DNA of 64,000 nt from Xestospongia bergquistia (taxonomy: Eukaryota; Porifera; Demospongiae; Haplosclerida; Petrosiidae), in the NCBI GenBank assembly GCA_963965975.1, contig OZ014424.1, forward strand, positions 2,728,001-2,792,000, written 5' to 3'. The position numbers and the translations under genes are program-made. This document shows, piece after piece, positions 10,919 to 22,336 of this stretch; positions within the stretch are counted from its first letter, which is position 1; every line of letters starts with the position of its first letter. Under the pieces are notes generated by a model. It saw only the letters and a list, made by a program, of their open reading frames with translations, had not been told where the DNA came from and searched no databases.

Positions 10919-12745
10919 TAATTGGTGTGCATGCTACTAAATTCACATGTAAATGTATTATTGTTCTAACCTCAGTATAGATCTTAAGGACAAAAGAGAT
11001 TCCAGAAATGAATTATCATAGACACATTTTTTGTGAAATTTTAGAAGCCATTTTCCTTTATTCCTTTTACGAATAAGTTTTTCTCTAATCATTCTCTTAT
11101 GGCTCCTAAAATGAACAATAAGAAAATACATATATATGTGTATTCATGTATACATGTATCCTACTCTGATCATTTAGACAATCAGCTTGGAAACAACAAA
11201 TAAGGGGTGTGGTTTGTTTGGATCTTTCATACGAGGATCCCTTTGTTCCTCAGACACAAATCATCTATCATGGAAGTACTGTCAAAGCTTCACTTTTATG
11301 GTCTATAGTACTGCTTCATTCATCTATCCACTCATCCGTTGATAGTATAATAGTATGTTGTATTCGAGATGGGTTCTTTATAGTCTACTATGAAAATTAC
11401 TAGAGTAAGTCTCTCACATAAAATATATCAATTCGACAGTCCTTTGTCTAGATTCTGAAATTGAAGTGGTTATGGCGTATCCAATGCAATCAAATGTTAC
11501 TATTGAATGCAATGTTCCACTAGTGAGTTTTTAATGTCCATTCCATGAATCTATCCATCCATTTTCTATTTCATGTATCCATTCGTCAGTCTATTGATCC
11601 ATTTATCCACCTATTTATTCATTCATTCAATCAATGCATTCATTCATTCTTTTATAGCCCTGGCCTCTTATTGACTTTAGCTGTTCACTGGTGGCGACAT
11701 TCTCATTTGAAGCTTCTTATCCATTTGTTAGAGACTTTCAAAATGAAAAAGACATCCAACATTTTCAGGGCCTCAATCAGTCTACTGTTATTATCACAAC
11801 AGATGTCACATTATTATTAATTTTATATCGCAGAACTGCTCTGAAATGACTCAATAATAATAATAATATTAAAGGTATTTGTTACCTAGCAACCATTAAC
11901 ACACACTAATTTATTTTTGCTATTTGTCCATTACAAATTTGAATCAAAAAATTATGTATCTATTTTAGCATAGATTGGTCTGATATTGTGGGTGGAGCTA
12001 CAATAATCAGACTGTTCTTGCTGCACCATCTGGTCTTCAATATCTTGTTGGAGAAAAAGTATTGGACATTCCTTATAAGGTTAACTAGCAACTCCTCCAC
12101 CTCTTGTATTCATGCATCCGTCCTTTCAGCATCTATTCAACTCTTCAATTCATCAACAGACTATTCATTTATTTAACCATTTTTTCTCTTTTTGTGTAGA
12201 TCCATTCTGTCGATATTGAGGTCCGAACAAGTTTTCTAGAACAATATTCTGCTGGTTCAATACCTACTCTACTTCCTTATCTATCTTTCTTGACCTTTTT
12301 CAAGTTACAGCATACACTTTGTCAGCATTTATAGAAGGTGAGAAAGAATTATTGACTAACAATAACAGCTATCAATTAACTATAAAATAAAATGATAATT
12401 TAAAATTAATTACCTATTATTAAACTTAATAATTTATAAAAAGTTTAATAGTTGAGTATATTTAAATTTTATTTCAAATTGAATTGTGGGCAGATACTTT
12501 TAACATTTGAAACGTCACACAAAAATACATAATGAGAAAGATGTGAGCTGTTTGTCTGTTCATTCATTAAATGATTAGTCCATTCATTCATCCATCTATT
12601 CGTTCATTTCCTTTTAGTCAACTATTATACATGATGATAGAGAGTCCCTCGAATTACTTCCACTTACAACAAAGTCCCCTACTCCAAGACATTTACCCTC
12701 AAACTAGATGACACAGATAATGAAGAAGATCTTTTTGTCTTTGTC
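10919..12745 (+). pseudogene. Duplicated gene fragment, block B
   Basis: Close copy of block A, continuing straight after the 807-bp element. It contains the 'SEIEVVMAYPMQSNVTIECN' exon (about 11452-11522, GTGAGT donor), the 'FEASYPFVRDFQNEKDIQHF' frame (about 11660-11850), 'GLQYLVGEKVLDIPYK' (about 12030-12079) and 'IHSVDIEVRTSFLEQYS' (from about 12201). The donor after the third of these reads GTTAAC where A and C have GTAAAC, a likely weakened splice site. It lacks the exon doubling of block A and its last exon is cut short near 12725. Confidence 0.5.
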
Positions 12746-12810
12746 TTCCTCTATTGTTTATTATACAATGTACATACAATAGGTAAAACAGGTCTTAAAA
12801 TTACTCATAA

Positions 12811-13570
12811 TGGTTAGTATAAGATGAATTGCTCTCTTGTTTTCTTGTCATAGGAGAGCCCATCCTTTCAACTCGTTTATAACCCATATCATCTCATGTA
12901 CAAGGATGTTCTGGAAAGTTTGCAAATTGTACTTTCAACCCAGAACAAATCAACTTTGCGTTTGATGCTCAAGATTGTATGCATCAAATTCTATTGGTTA
13001 GTTTGATATTATCCTTGTCATTTATTCATCCATCCATTCATTCATTCGTCCATTCATCTATTCATCCATCCGTTCATTCATTTGCCATTTATCCATTCAT
13101 CCATCCATTACAGCACTTATAAAAAGCAATGATTATTACCATGCTACAACATCAACAAAGCAAATAATGGTTACTTCTATCTCACACTGTCCGGCTCGTT
13201 GCCACTTAATTCAGTCTCCCTTTTGACCTCTCTTTAATAGAGACACTCAACAGGATCCTGTAGCTCACCCTTTTCTCCTCCTCCATTCCTCTTACCAAAG
13301 AAGCATAAACAAAAAAGAAGTATCTCCTTGTCAACAACACCAAGATCCTCACTCTTAGTCCCATAATGTAGCAACATGAGGAGCGCGAGCAATAGTACTG
13401 GCAGCTGATAGTAACTATGACACTCTTTGAAGTAACACAAGTAGTAGTTTTACTTTCTCTATTCCTGTTATACCAAGTTTAATGGAGAATTTCTTTTGGT
13501 TGATTATAAGAGTGCTGCCTCTTCATGTAGAGGTCTACTTACATAACAGGTTTGTCCTCACATATACTAT
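12811..13570 (+). repeat. Duplicated segment D2 (partner at 9204-10080)
   Basis: Second copy of the segment at 9204-10080, with small deletions and no transposon. It is followed by a possible exon at about 13598-13692 ('MNDSLLLLCNNVINSNRRSM') ending before GTATAT, which has no counterpart after D1. Confidence 0.55.
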
Positions 13571-13734
13571 GAATGTTTGACTCTTTCTTTCTCATTAGAT
13601 GTTCTAGTATTATTACAATGAATGATAGTCTACTATTGCTTTGTAATAATGTCATTAATAGTAATAGAAGAAGTATGTCAAAGAACAAACCAGGTATATA
13701 ATGAATAGATGGATAAAGGAGTGTGACAATAGGT

Positions 13735-14440
13735 GACAAATGAATGACAGAGTAATGGACATATCATTGAAGTCAATGGACGGATGAGTAGATAGACTAA
13801 TGTAAAGACAGGTGAACATATGGATTCACAAACAGATAAATAGATTTACTAATGAATGTTTTATTAATGAGTGCTTTGTTAATGATTGTTCTGTTCTCTT
13901 TTTATAGTGGTTTTTGTTAAATGATCTACTTGATACTCGTGTGTAGTCCTTTGTTGCTCCCTGAGTCTTGTTCTGATAAGTGGGTAGAGGGAGTTATGGG
14001 AAATCAAAGTGAAAATATTCAAACTGGGGAGCGATTTGCTCCCTAACAATAGAATGTCCATCAAACTGGTAAAAACATATCACACCACAACATTGGAGAC
14101 TGAGAAAAATGAAAAGTAATTATTATATTTGTGCATGTTTTTAGCAATTTTCTACCTATCCATCAATCCATCCATTTATTATTTACTTCCTCTTTTGTCT
14201 TTCTGTATTTGTCTTCCTCTATTGTTTGTTATACAATGTACATACAATAGGTAAAACAGGTCTTAAAATTACTCATAATGCTTTAGATGCCTTTGCCATT
14301 AATAGCTGTATGGATGTTTTATGTAATACATGATGCACATTAGATGGAGGTGAAGAGGCTATCATTATATCAAGCATAAACCAAACTAAATGGACCAGTT
14401 ATTAATACTTATATTACAGGATGTTTTAGTTATTATGTCA
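13735..14440. other. Stretch with one possible exon, otherwise nothing supported
   Basis: A plus-strand frame near 13946-14054 reads 'LLLPESCSDKWVEGVMGNQS', then 'TGERFAP', and may be an exon of the lost gene. 14200-14290 repeats a segment also seen at about 12735-12810 and 17450-17512 ('tacaatgtacatacaataggtaaaac'). I see nothing else. Confidence 0.3.
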
Positions 14441-14442
14441 AG

Positions 14443-14767
14443 TTGAAGCAGGATTTAATGCACATGGCAATGATTAACATTCATGACATTCGCAACAATA
14501 TGTATCACTCTATTAATCTGCACGTTCACTCTAGTGATCCATCCATTCATAGGTATGGTACTCATATCTGCCAGTCTTTTTTCACCCATGGAGACTGTCC
14601 TTTCTCCTTTACCCATTCTTCTTCCTCCTCCAATTCTCTCTGATTCCCCAACCCTTGAAGAATCAATACTGGTCACCATACCAGCTTGTCTATCAGCTAT
14701 GAATGATGCTGGGTCTCCTACTATTTTTATCACAACTGGTCCCCCTACCTGCTACCTACACAACTGA
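14443..14767 (+). CDS. Unidentified exon-like open frames
   Basis: Two overlapping plus frames are open here: 14443-14643 ('KQDLMHMAMINIHDIRNNMY') and 14483-14767 (hydrophobic and proline-rich, 'SPLPILLPPPILSDSPTLEE'). Only one, or a spliced mixture, can be real and I cannot decide between them. It lies about 90 bp upstream of the G2E3-like relic and may be an earlier exon of that gene. No recognised domain. Confidence 0.25.
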
Positions 14768-14852
14768 TGTGTTCTCTCTATCACGCTCTCTTTTCTCTTA
14801 AGTCTACTTCAACAGAAATGAAATTAGTATATTTGATATCTGTATCTCTTAG

Positions 14853-15684
14853 TCAAGGAAGGATCAGGCTATCCTTATATCTGTAAAGGGGTTTACGATT
14901 ACCTTTGTGGCAAGGAGCTAAACGAAATCACTATTGACTATATTATTATACCTGATTATGACATCAATCTGTTAGTAAGCAAGGTAAATAAGTCATGATG
15001 ACTATGTTATAGGTACTTCTAATTTAAGAGTGCATTCAGCTTAGATTTACTGAACTAACCTGAACTTACGTTAAAAGAAGAATGACAGTACTATTCCCAC
15101 AATAAAACTTTATAATTTGTTTCCAATTTTCCTACTTATTAGCAGTTAGAGACACTTTTCCTATCTCTGTTATTTATAGACTTGTTAATTGTTGTCTTAG
15201 ATGATAGATGCTGTCAGCAACGAGCAGATCCAAGTCCAATCCATGGATGCAATAGAAGTACTGTCCTACTGTGGGTTCAACAAGAGTCCCACAACACTGA
15301 CACTTGAAGATCGTTCTATCTTAGTCCATAGTATCACAATGTACTATACAATACTTCAATCGAAAGCTGAGCTTGATCAACTATTGAATGGTCTATAAAC
15401 TCTTGGTGTGGCAGATGCCATGAAGTCTCACCCGAATAGTCTAGAACCCCTCTTCACTGCTCCTTCATACCCTACTGAATTGACTCCTGGTATTGATTGA
15501 ATAGAAAAGTCGATAGTGCATGTACTTTGTGATAATGGTTTGCTCTTTTATTTCTAATAGTGAGTATCTAATCACTAGTCACTGTTTCAAAACCGAGTTC
15601 ACTACTCTGAGAATTCAAGTCATAGAAAGGAGAAAGACATGTCAACGTACATACTTTTTGGTGACTATTTAGAGGATTGCAAAA
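14853..15684 (+). pseudogene. G2E3/HECT-like gene relic
   Basis: Three exons fit one gene. Exon 1 (14853-14983, after CTTAG, before GTAAAT) reads 'KEGSGYPYICKGVYDYLCGK' then 'IPDYDINLLVSK'. Exon 2 (from 15201, after GTCTTAG) reads 'LSYCGFNKSPTTLTLEDRS', then 'SKAELDQLLNGL', then 'HPNSLEPLF'. Exon 3 (15579-15684, before GTAAGT) reads 'SENSSHRKEKDMSTYILFGD' then 'YLEDC'. The combination of 'LTLEDR', 'AELDQL..GL..LGV' and 'HP....PLF', with a Ser/Glu-rich segment after it, is what I recall from the G2/M-phase E3 ligase-like (G2E3) proteins that are abundant in sponges and cnidarians. A TAA at 15396-15398 lies inside the conserved region of exon 2, which then stays in homology to about 15495, so this copy is broken. 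Confidence 0.55.
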
Positions 15685-16380
15685 GTAAGTAGTTTAGTCA
15701 TCCTATTTATTAAAAATAAAACAACAACCTTGTATTGTATTCATTTGCCAATGTCAATACTTTCTGGTGATGGGGTTGGCCTTGTGGTTTATAGCTCACT
15801 AAGTAATTACATTATTGAGGTAGCTTTCAGCCTCTATTGTTTTAGTGATTTCTTTGATATCATTCATTAGTCACTTAATGTATACATTCACTAAAATTAG
15901 ATATAGATCCAACCCTGTCATTCAGTCACAATGCAGTTTATCCAACAGCCTCTACATGTACTTTCTCACTCACTCTACATACATGATACTACAATGACTA
16001 TAATCAATTTAAGCTCAAAATGGATCAGGCCTTTACTTGTCATGGTGGGTTTGGTGTAGTTTGATTAATGTTACATTCAATATATATTTATGTTCTTGAT
16101 AGTTTATCTTATGCTCATTGTATTCATTTTATGTTGATTTTATTTTATGTTTTTTGATAGTATTGTCTCTCTAATGCTTGTATACTTCTGATAAATTTTT
16201 GGTAATTTTTTTTATTTTACATTCAATCTGTTTATATTTTGGAAGGGATTCATATTTTCAAAAAAAGGGGAAAATGTTTCTGTAACTGTTTGTGGTGTTT
16301 CCATCCTAGCTTGAGCCATTCTGAGAACCCATAGCTGATGTGGTGTTTGGTTGTGTGCTGTGTGTAGAGGATGATTACAC

Positions 16381-17640
16381 ATTATTGACTTTAGCTGTTC
16401 ACTGGTGGCAACATTCTCATTTGAAGCTTCTTATCCATTTGTTAGAGACTTCCAAAATGAAAAAGACATCCAACATTTTCAGGGCCTCAATCAGTCTACT
16501 GTTATTATCACAACAGATGTCACATTATTATTAATTTTATATCGCAGAACTGCTCTGAAATGACTCAATAATAATAATAATATTAAAGGTATTTGTTACC
16601 TAGCAACCATTAACACACACTAATTTATTTTTGCTATTTGTCCATTACAAATTTGAATCAAAAAATTATGTATCTATTTTAGCATAGATTGGTCTAATAT
16701 TGTGGGTGGAGCTACAATAATCAGACTGTTCTTGCTGCACCATCTGGTCTTCAATATCTTGTTGGAGAAAAAGTGTTGGACATTCCTTATAAGGTAAACT
16801 AGCAACTCCTCCACCTCTTGTATTCATGCATCCATCCTTTCAGCATCTATTCAACTCTTCAATTCATCAACAGACTATTCATTTATTTAACCATTTTTTC
16901 TCTTTTTGTGTAGATCCATTCTGTCGATATTGAGGTTCTAACAAGTTTTCTAGAACAATATTCTGCTGGTTCAATACCTACTCTACTTCCTTATCTATCT
17001 TTCTTGACCTTTTTCAAGTTACAGCATACACTTTGTCAGCATTTATAGAAAGTGAGAAAGAATTATTGACTAACAATAACAGCTATCAATTAACTATAAA
17101 ATAAAATGATAATTTAAAATTAATTACCTATTATTAAACTTAATAATTTATAAAAGTTTAATAATTGAGTATATTTAAATTTTATTTCAAATTGAATTGT
17201 GGGCAGATACTTTTAACATTTGAAACATCACAAAAAAATACATAATGAAAAGGATGTGAGCTGTTTGTCTGTTCATTCATTAAATGATTAGTCCATTCAT
17301 TCATCCATCTATCCGTTCATTTCCTTTTAGTCAACTATTATACATGATGATAGAGAGTCCCTCGAATTACTTCCACTTACAACAAAGTCCCCTACTCCAA
17401 GACATTTACCCTCAAACTAGATGACACAGATAATGAAGAAGATCTTTTTGTTTTTGTCTTCCTCTATTGTTTATTATACAATGTACATACAATAGGTAAA
17501 ACAGGTCTTAAAATTGTTCCTCAGACACAAATCATCTATCATGGAAGTACTGTCAAATCTTCACTTTTATGGTCTATAGTACTGCTTCATTCATCTATCC
17601 ACTCATCCTTTATCTCTATAAAATCAAACAGTCATGGTAA
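16381..17640 (+). pseudogene. Duplicated gene fragment, block C
   Basis: Third partial copy of the unidentified gene, starting abruptly inside the exon equivalent to 2990 in block A, directly after unrelated sequence (16370-16380). It includes the 'GLQYLVGEKVLDIPYK' exon with a GTAAAC donor, the 'SFLEQYSAGSIPTLLP' exon and the truncated last exon. It ends with a displaced piece (17518-17610) of the first exon ('cagacacaaatcatctatcatgg'), so the parts are rearranged relative to A and B. Confidence 0.55.
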
Positions 17641-18532
17641 TGTGCTGGCTACATCAACCCAAATATATTAAATAATGTTATTAAATCAGGTCTATTGATG
17701 AGTACTAACAATACATAAGTTGGGATTTAAGTTATTTTGACAATACAGTAATGAAGCTCCCTTTTCTCTATTTTTAGCAATATGCACAAAAGACAAATGA
17801 TCAACAAATGTTTGTAGTGCCTTAATCAACCATTAGCCAGATAAAAGTACCATTTTTACTGGACAATATTGAATATAGCGCTAAAACGTTCGTAATGTGC
17901 AAAAATAGCACCTTATCAAATACTTCTAATCTCTTGAAAAAATAAATTCTACAAATAAGAAAGTGGCAATGGTGACTTTAGTTAAATAAGCCTATACAAT
18001 ACACTTTAGTAAGTTGTAAAAGAATTGTGTCACACTCTTTGTGACATAAACTTTGACATTACATTTGAAAATATGGAGAATCTTTTCTATATAGCCTTTT
18101 AGACTATCAGTGTCACTAGTAACTGTTGAAAGTTTTGTATAGTTCTATGGCAAGACTGCAGTTGAATATGCAGCTCTGTTCTCGTCACAACTAACTTTAA
18201 GTAGAGCTTGTATTTAAACGAAATTGATACAGTCAGGAACAAATAAAAATCAGGTATTTATCTGAAATTGAATAAAGAACAAAGATCAAACTAAATGGAA
18301 GGACAATGAACAAAGATAAGAACTATTACAGAAATCAGGAATGAGGCAAGCTTACACACACTTAATTAACACTTAAATGATTCAAAGAAAATGTGGTTAT
18401 AGATTTAAAGATAGACTAAATTACACACAAATATCTTGCATGAGTCTCAAATACTTGTATCACATATAGAAACAGGTTGACAGAAGTGGTTCATTATTAC
18501 AAAACAGATCATATGTGATCCATTATTATATA
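17641..18532. other. No gene seen
   Basis: AT-rich sequence with no long open frame and no repeat that I can relate to the rest of the window. Confidence 0.4.
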
Positions 18533-18540
18533 CTATACAT

Positions 18541-19021
18541 CAGGCTTGGGGTCAAATATATGAGTATTTGTATTTAGCTGTATTTAAATACTTTTTTTGA
18601 GTATTTGTATTTGTATTTTGAAATTTTGAAACAGGAAGTATTTGTATTTGTATTTGAAATACTTCGTGAAATCTTTAAATACTCCTTTTTAAATTGTTTG
18701 TTTCTGTGGAAAGACTATTCAGCATAGTAGGAAAAGTTTTTTTGCCCTGATCAATGTCGCCTAACTGACAAAACATTTGAAGAGATTATCCATAATTTGT
18801 AATGATTAGTTCATTATATGTAAAGCAAATAATGGGGATTTTCCTGCTGGGATAGTATAAAGAAGTATTTGGAAAGCATTTAAATACTTTTCAAAGTATT
18901 TGTATTTGTATTTGAAATACATTCCTGCTAGAAGTATTTGTATTTGTATATTGTATTTCATGTTTTGAGAGTATTTGTATTTGTATTTAAATACTATTCA
19001 ATGTATTTGACCCCATGCCTG
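18541..19021. mobile_element. hAT-type MITE with 8-bp target duplication
   Basis: A 481-bp element with inverted ends: left CAGGCTTGGGGTCAAATA, right (reverse complement) CAGGCATGGGGTCAAATA. It is flanked by a perfect 8-bp duplication, CTATACAT, at 18533-18540 and 19022-19029, as expected for the hAT superfamily. The interior is dominated by GTATTTGTATTT repeats in both directions and has no coding capacity, so it is a non-autonomous miniature element. Confidence 0.9.
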
Positions 19022-19148
19022 CTATACATATAAATTATGTAACAAAACTGTAAAAGATAATTCATTGCAAATTGATTTAATTTTAAATACAGTGTATACA
19101 GGTTGCATAGTTATGAAAAATATCTACATATAATACTATTAATTACTA

Positions 19149-19382
19149 ATGGATTACGAAAGTGAAGGTGATATAGCTAGAATTAGTAAAAGCAATAGGT
19201 TAGGCTTATTTTCAGCAAAAATAAATTTGCAATTGCAATCTGTACATATAACTAGTGGTAATTATACTGTTGAATATCAGATTTATCCCAAGTATTGCTG
19301 TGAAGTACTTCATATATCTAAAGTGTATAGTCTGTTATGTTCATATCAGGTCATTTTTACAATTGGGAATTATAAGAGTTGA
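19149..19382 (+). CDS. Unidentified 77-codon frame
   Basis: An ATG-to-TGA frame of moderate complexity ('MDYESEGDIARISKSNRLGL', later 'YPKYCCEVLHISKVYSLL'). No family recognised. It lies just after the MITE, with no obvious splice partners. Confidence 0.2.
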   Translation: MDYESEGDIARISKSNRLGLFSAKINLQLQSVHITSGNYTVEYQIYPKYCCEVLHISKVYSLLCSYQVIFTIGNYKS

Positions 19383-20735
19383 TGAATAGAATTTTATATT
19401 TTTAGGTTTCTCTGTTTTCAAGTATAACATTTGAGAAATAACAAGTCATAAGTCAAGATTCTTTAGTCATTTCTGTCATTTGTCTTCACAGTCATCTATT
19501 TTTGTAATTGTCTGGGATGTTCTAATGTATCACTACATTATATTATAAAGATATTTTGGATATACTATGTACAGCAAACTCAGACATCAAATAGTGCCAG
19601 TAATACTACTTTTAAATAATGAATATTTTATGAGTTTTCTTTGTTCTCATTATCTAGATAGATAGTTAACGTGTGGACAGGATATTATAAGATCTTTGTT
19701 ACTGGCATCTTCTTGTGCTTTTTTGCTTGGACACTTCTGGTGTGTGTTTTATTATCAGCTTATTGCCCTAATAATCCATTATTTTTTGTAATATATGCAC
19801 TTGCATATCTTTGTACTGTAGCTGGTTTTCGAAACTACTCCTCTCATGAATTTTATCAAGTTTGATTGTACTCAACTATGCTAGGAAGAACAAGTACCCA
19901 AAGAATTGCAGTGCCTTGACCTACTGGGAGGAGGACTACCATACCAAATCACTCATCATCAGCACTTTATATTAGATAACGTATATAATGTACTTTATAT
20001 CGGAGAAATTAAAATTTGTTTTACCTCTTTTAATGTGTTTCCTGTAAAGGAAACAACAGACACCCTTAATGTTAACTGCGATTGCAGCAAAATTACTCCT
20101 GCTCTGCTCTACTAAATGGCTTTTTGAAAGCCACCATTACAAGACGTTGTGCTGTTGTTGTTTACTAGAATGGGACTGTGGCTGGTTTGATAGTATTTGT
20201 TGTAAACTGCTCTATTAAGTATTCTTTAATTCAATATACTGAGACTTTATAAGACAGTATCTTACATACTAAAGCTCTTTCCTCCTCTCTCATGCACTCA
20301 CTCTAGCTCACTCACTCTTTTTCTCATCTTGTCTAATATGTCAGTTAAATCATTGTCTCCATTTATATGGACTCCAACTAAACCTTGGCATTCGCGTTTT
20401 CATAATAGTATAATTTGTTGTTAAGCTGCATTCAAATGTGACAATATGCACCTTTAATAATATTATTATACCTTAGCAGTAGTGACAACACAGTTGACCT
20501 CTCCTCTATAAGTACTCATATTTGTACCAAAAGCTTTGATCACTCCAGACACTTTGGTGAAACGATTATTTTCACACTTAGCTTCTTTGAGCAATTAACT
20601 TTAGCATACCAAATCGTGAATGCATATACAGCTGGTTGATTGTTTGAATAATCAAATTTTTTTTCACCCAGTTTGTTAGTGAGGAGTGGAATTCATCATG
20701 CATACTTGTATATCACACAGTCAAAAATCAAACAG
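19383..20735. other. No clear gene
   Basis: Contains short open stretches: a hydrophobic one at 19671-19865, 'IFLCFFAWTLLVCVLLSAY', which could be a membrane segment but lacks an ATG, and one at 19906-20115 containing 'GGGLPYQITHHQHF'. None has supporting signals. 20290-20330 is CACTCTCTCA-like low complexity. Confidence 0.3.
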
Positions 20736-20797
20736 TAAGGGGGCAGATCCCCCCCCCAATTTCAAAAGTGGGGGGGCTCCATCCCCCCTGCCCCCTA
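20736..20797. repeat. G-rich foldback sequence between TA dinucleotides
   Basis: TA-AGGGGGCAG at the left pairs with CTGCCCCC-TA at the right. Between them are runs of nine C and seven G separated by 'aatttcaaaagt', giving a very strong hairpin in an otherwise AT-rich region. The G runs could also form a quadruplex. Possibly a tiny foldback element or the remains of one. Confidence 0.5.
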
Positions 20798-22226
20798 GTT
20801 CTCCACAACTGATTAATAAACCTATATTCAGACAGACAATGTTCATTGTGTACTATAGATAAGATATACGGAGTTATATAGTTGTTATTGTCATGGCGCA
20901 ATATCCATCATCAACTGAACATTCTCAGTTCACAATAGTGGTGCCACATTTCTACAGTGTGTCAGCATTTTACTTCTGCAGGGCTGTTTAGCAAGACTAC
21001 TGGCACCAAATTTGTACTAGAAATTAATAAACTTAGATGCCATTCCTTCATTTTAGCAATCGTGTGTCTCGACTTTACTTCTGCAGGGCTGTTTAGCAAA
21101 ACAGAAGAAGGAACTGGATTCCATACAGCCAAGTCATTTGACAGTGATGTTCCTCGCTACAACAAAAGGGAAAGACAGTAGTCAAATACGGTCAGAGTAG
21201 CAGTACTCCACGTGTGTTAGTATATCTAGCTTGCCCAACTTAAGTTTTAAATTCAGTACTTTTAGTGCATCTGTTATCTGAACTAACCCTGTGATAAGTC
21301 ATTTTCAAACATATCTCACTAGTCTTTTCTCTGTAATATATATACTTTAGTAATCAGTATATTTAGCACAATGTAGCAAGTCTGAATAATATTAGTCACG
21401 TGTTTTATTTAGTACAAGCCTATTTACCCCCATTGTGTCTACGTTTGTATCAGTATCAGCTTGTTTGATAATGATGTTCCTCACTGCAAGAAAAGGGAAA
21501 GACAGTAGTAACAAATATGGTCAGAGTAGCAGTACTCATGTATGTTAGTATATCTAGCTTGACTTTTAAATTCAGTGAGATTTAGCTCTTAGTTTTGTGC
21601 ATTTATTACCTTAACTAAGCCTGTAATAAGTCATTTTAAAACATATTTTACCTGTCCTTGTCTATATAATATATACACTTTGGTAACCAGTATATTTAGT
21701 ACAATGTAGCAAGTCACGTGTTTTTACAGGCTTTTTACCACCATTGTGTCTGCTGTGGTATCAGTATCAGCTTGTAATGGTTTGTACTAGAAATCATGGA
21801 CTGCATTACTTCATTTTAGCAATCAACGTGTCAGGACTTTATTTCTACAGGGTTGTTTAACAAGACAAAAGAAGGAACTGTATTCCATGCAATAAATCTT
21901 AGACGATGATGTTATTAGCTAGAACAAAAGAAATTGAGTCAGATTTAGCCCTTAGTTTTAGTGCATCTTTTATGCAAACTAAGCCTGTAATAAGTCATAT
22001 GGAAACATATCTGACTATTCCTTTTCTCTAATATATTAACTTTAGTAACCAGTATATTTAGTAAAATGTAAAGGAAGTCTGAATAATATTTGTCAAATGT
22101 TTTATCACTACAAGCCTATTTAGCCCCATTATGTCTACCTTTATTTAGTACAAGCCCATTTAAACCTATTGTGTCTACTTTTGTATCAGTATCAGCTTGT
22201 AATGGTTTGTCACAATTTTTTTGCAG

Positions 22227-22336
22227 GGCTATTTACCCTCATTGTCTCTACGTTTGTGTCAGTATCAGCTTGTGCTGTATTATTATTGGTTGGTTGTTGT
22301 ATTGTGTATACTTATGAATATGATTATCATGTGTAG
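22227..22336 (+). pseudogene. Terminal exon with membrane helix, copy 1
   Basis: After TTGCAG, the segment reads 'VSTFVSVSACAVLLLVGCC' then 'IVYTYEYDYHV' and ends in TAG. It looks like a last exon giving one membrane helix and a short Tyr-rich tail. Compared with the other copies it has a 3-nt insertion in the helix. Confidence 0.5.

Noticed and set aside
13234..13440. Minus-strand frame with a signal-peptide-like start ('YYQLPVLLLALLMLLHYG')
   Set aside because: The first codon is TTG, not ATG, and the paralogous copy at about 9720-9890 also lacks an ATG and has diverged at the 3' side.
18541..19021. Simple GTATTT microsatellite
   Set aside because: The inverted CAGGC ends and the perfect 8-bp flanking duplication show that it is a hAT-type MITE rather than a simple repeat.
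19671..19865. Hydrophobic frame as a membrane protein gene
   Set aside because: It starts at GTG with a stop just upstream, has no splice signals that I trust and no family resemblance.
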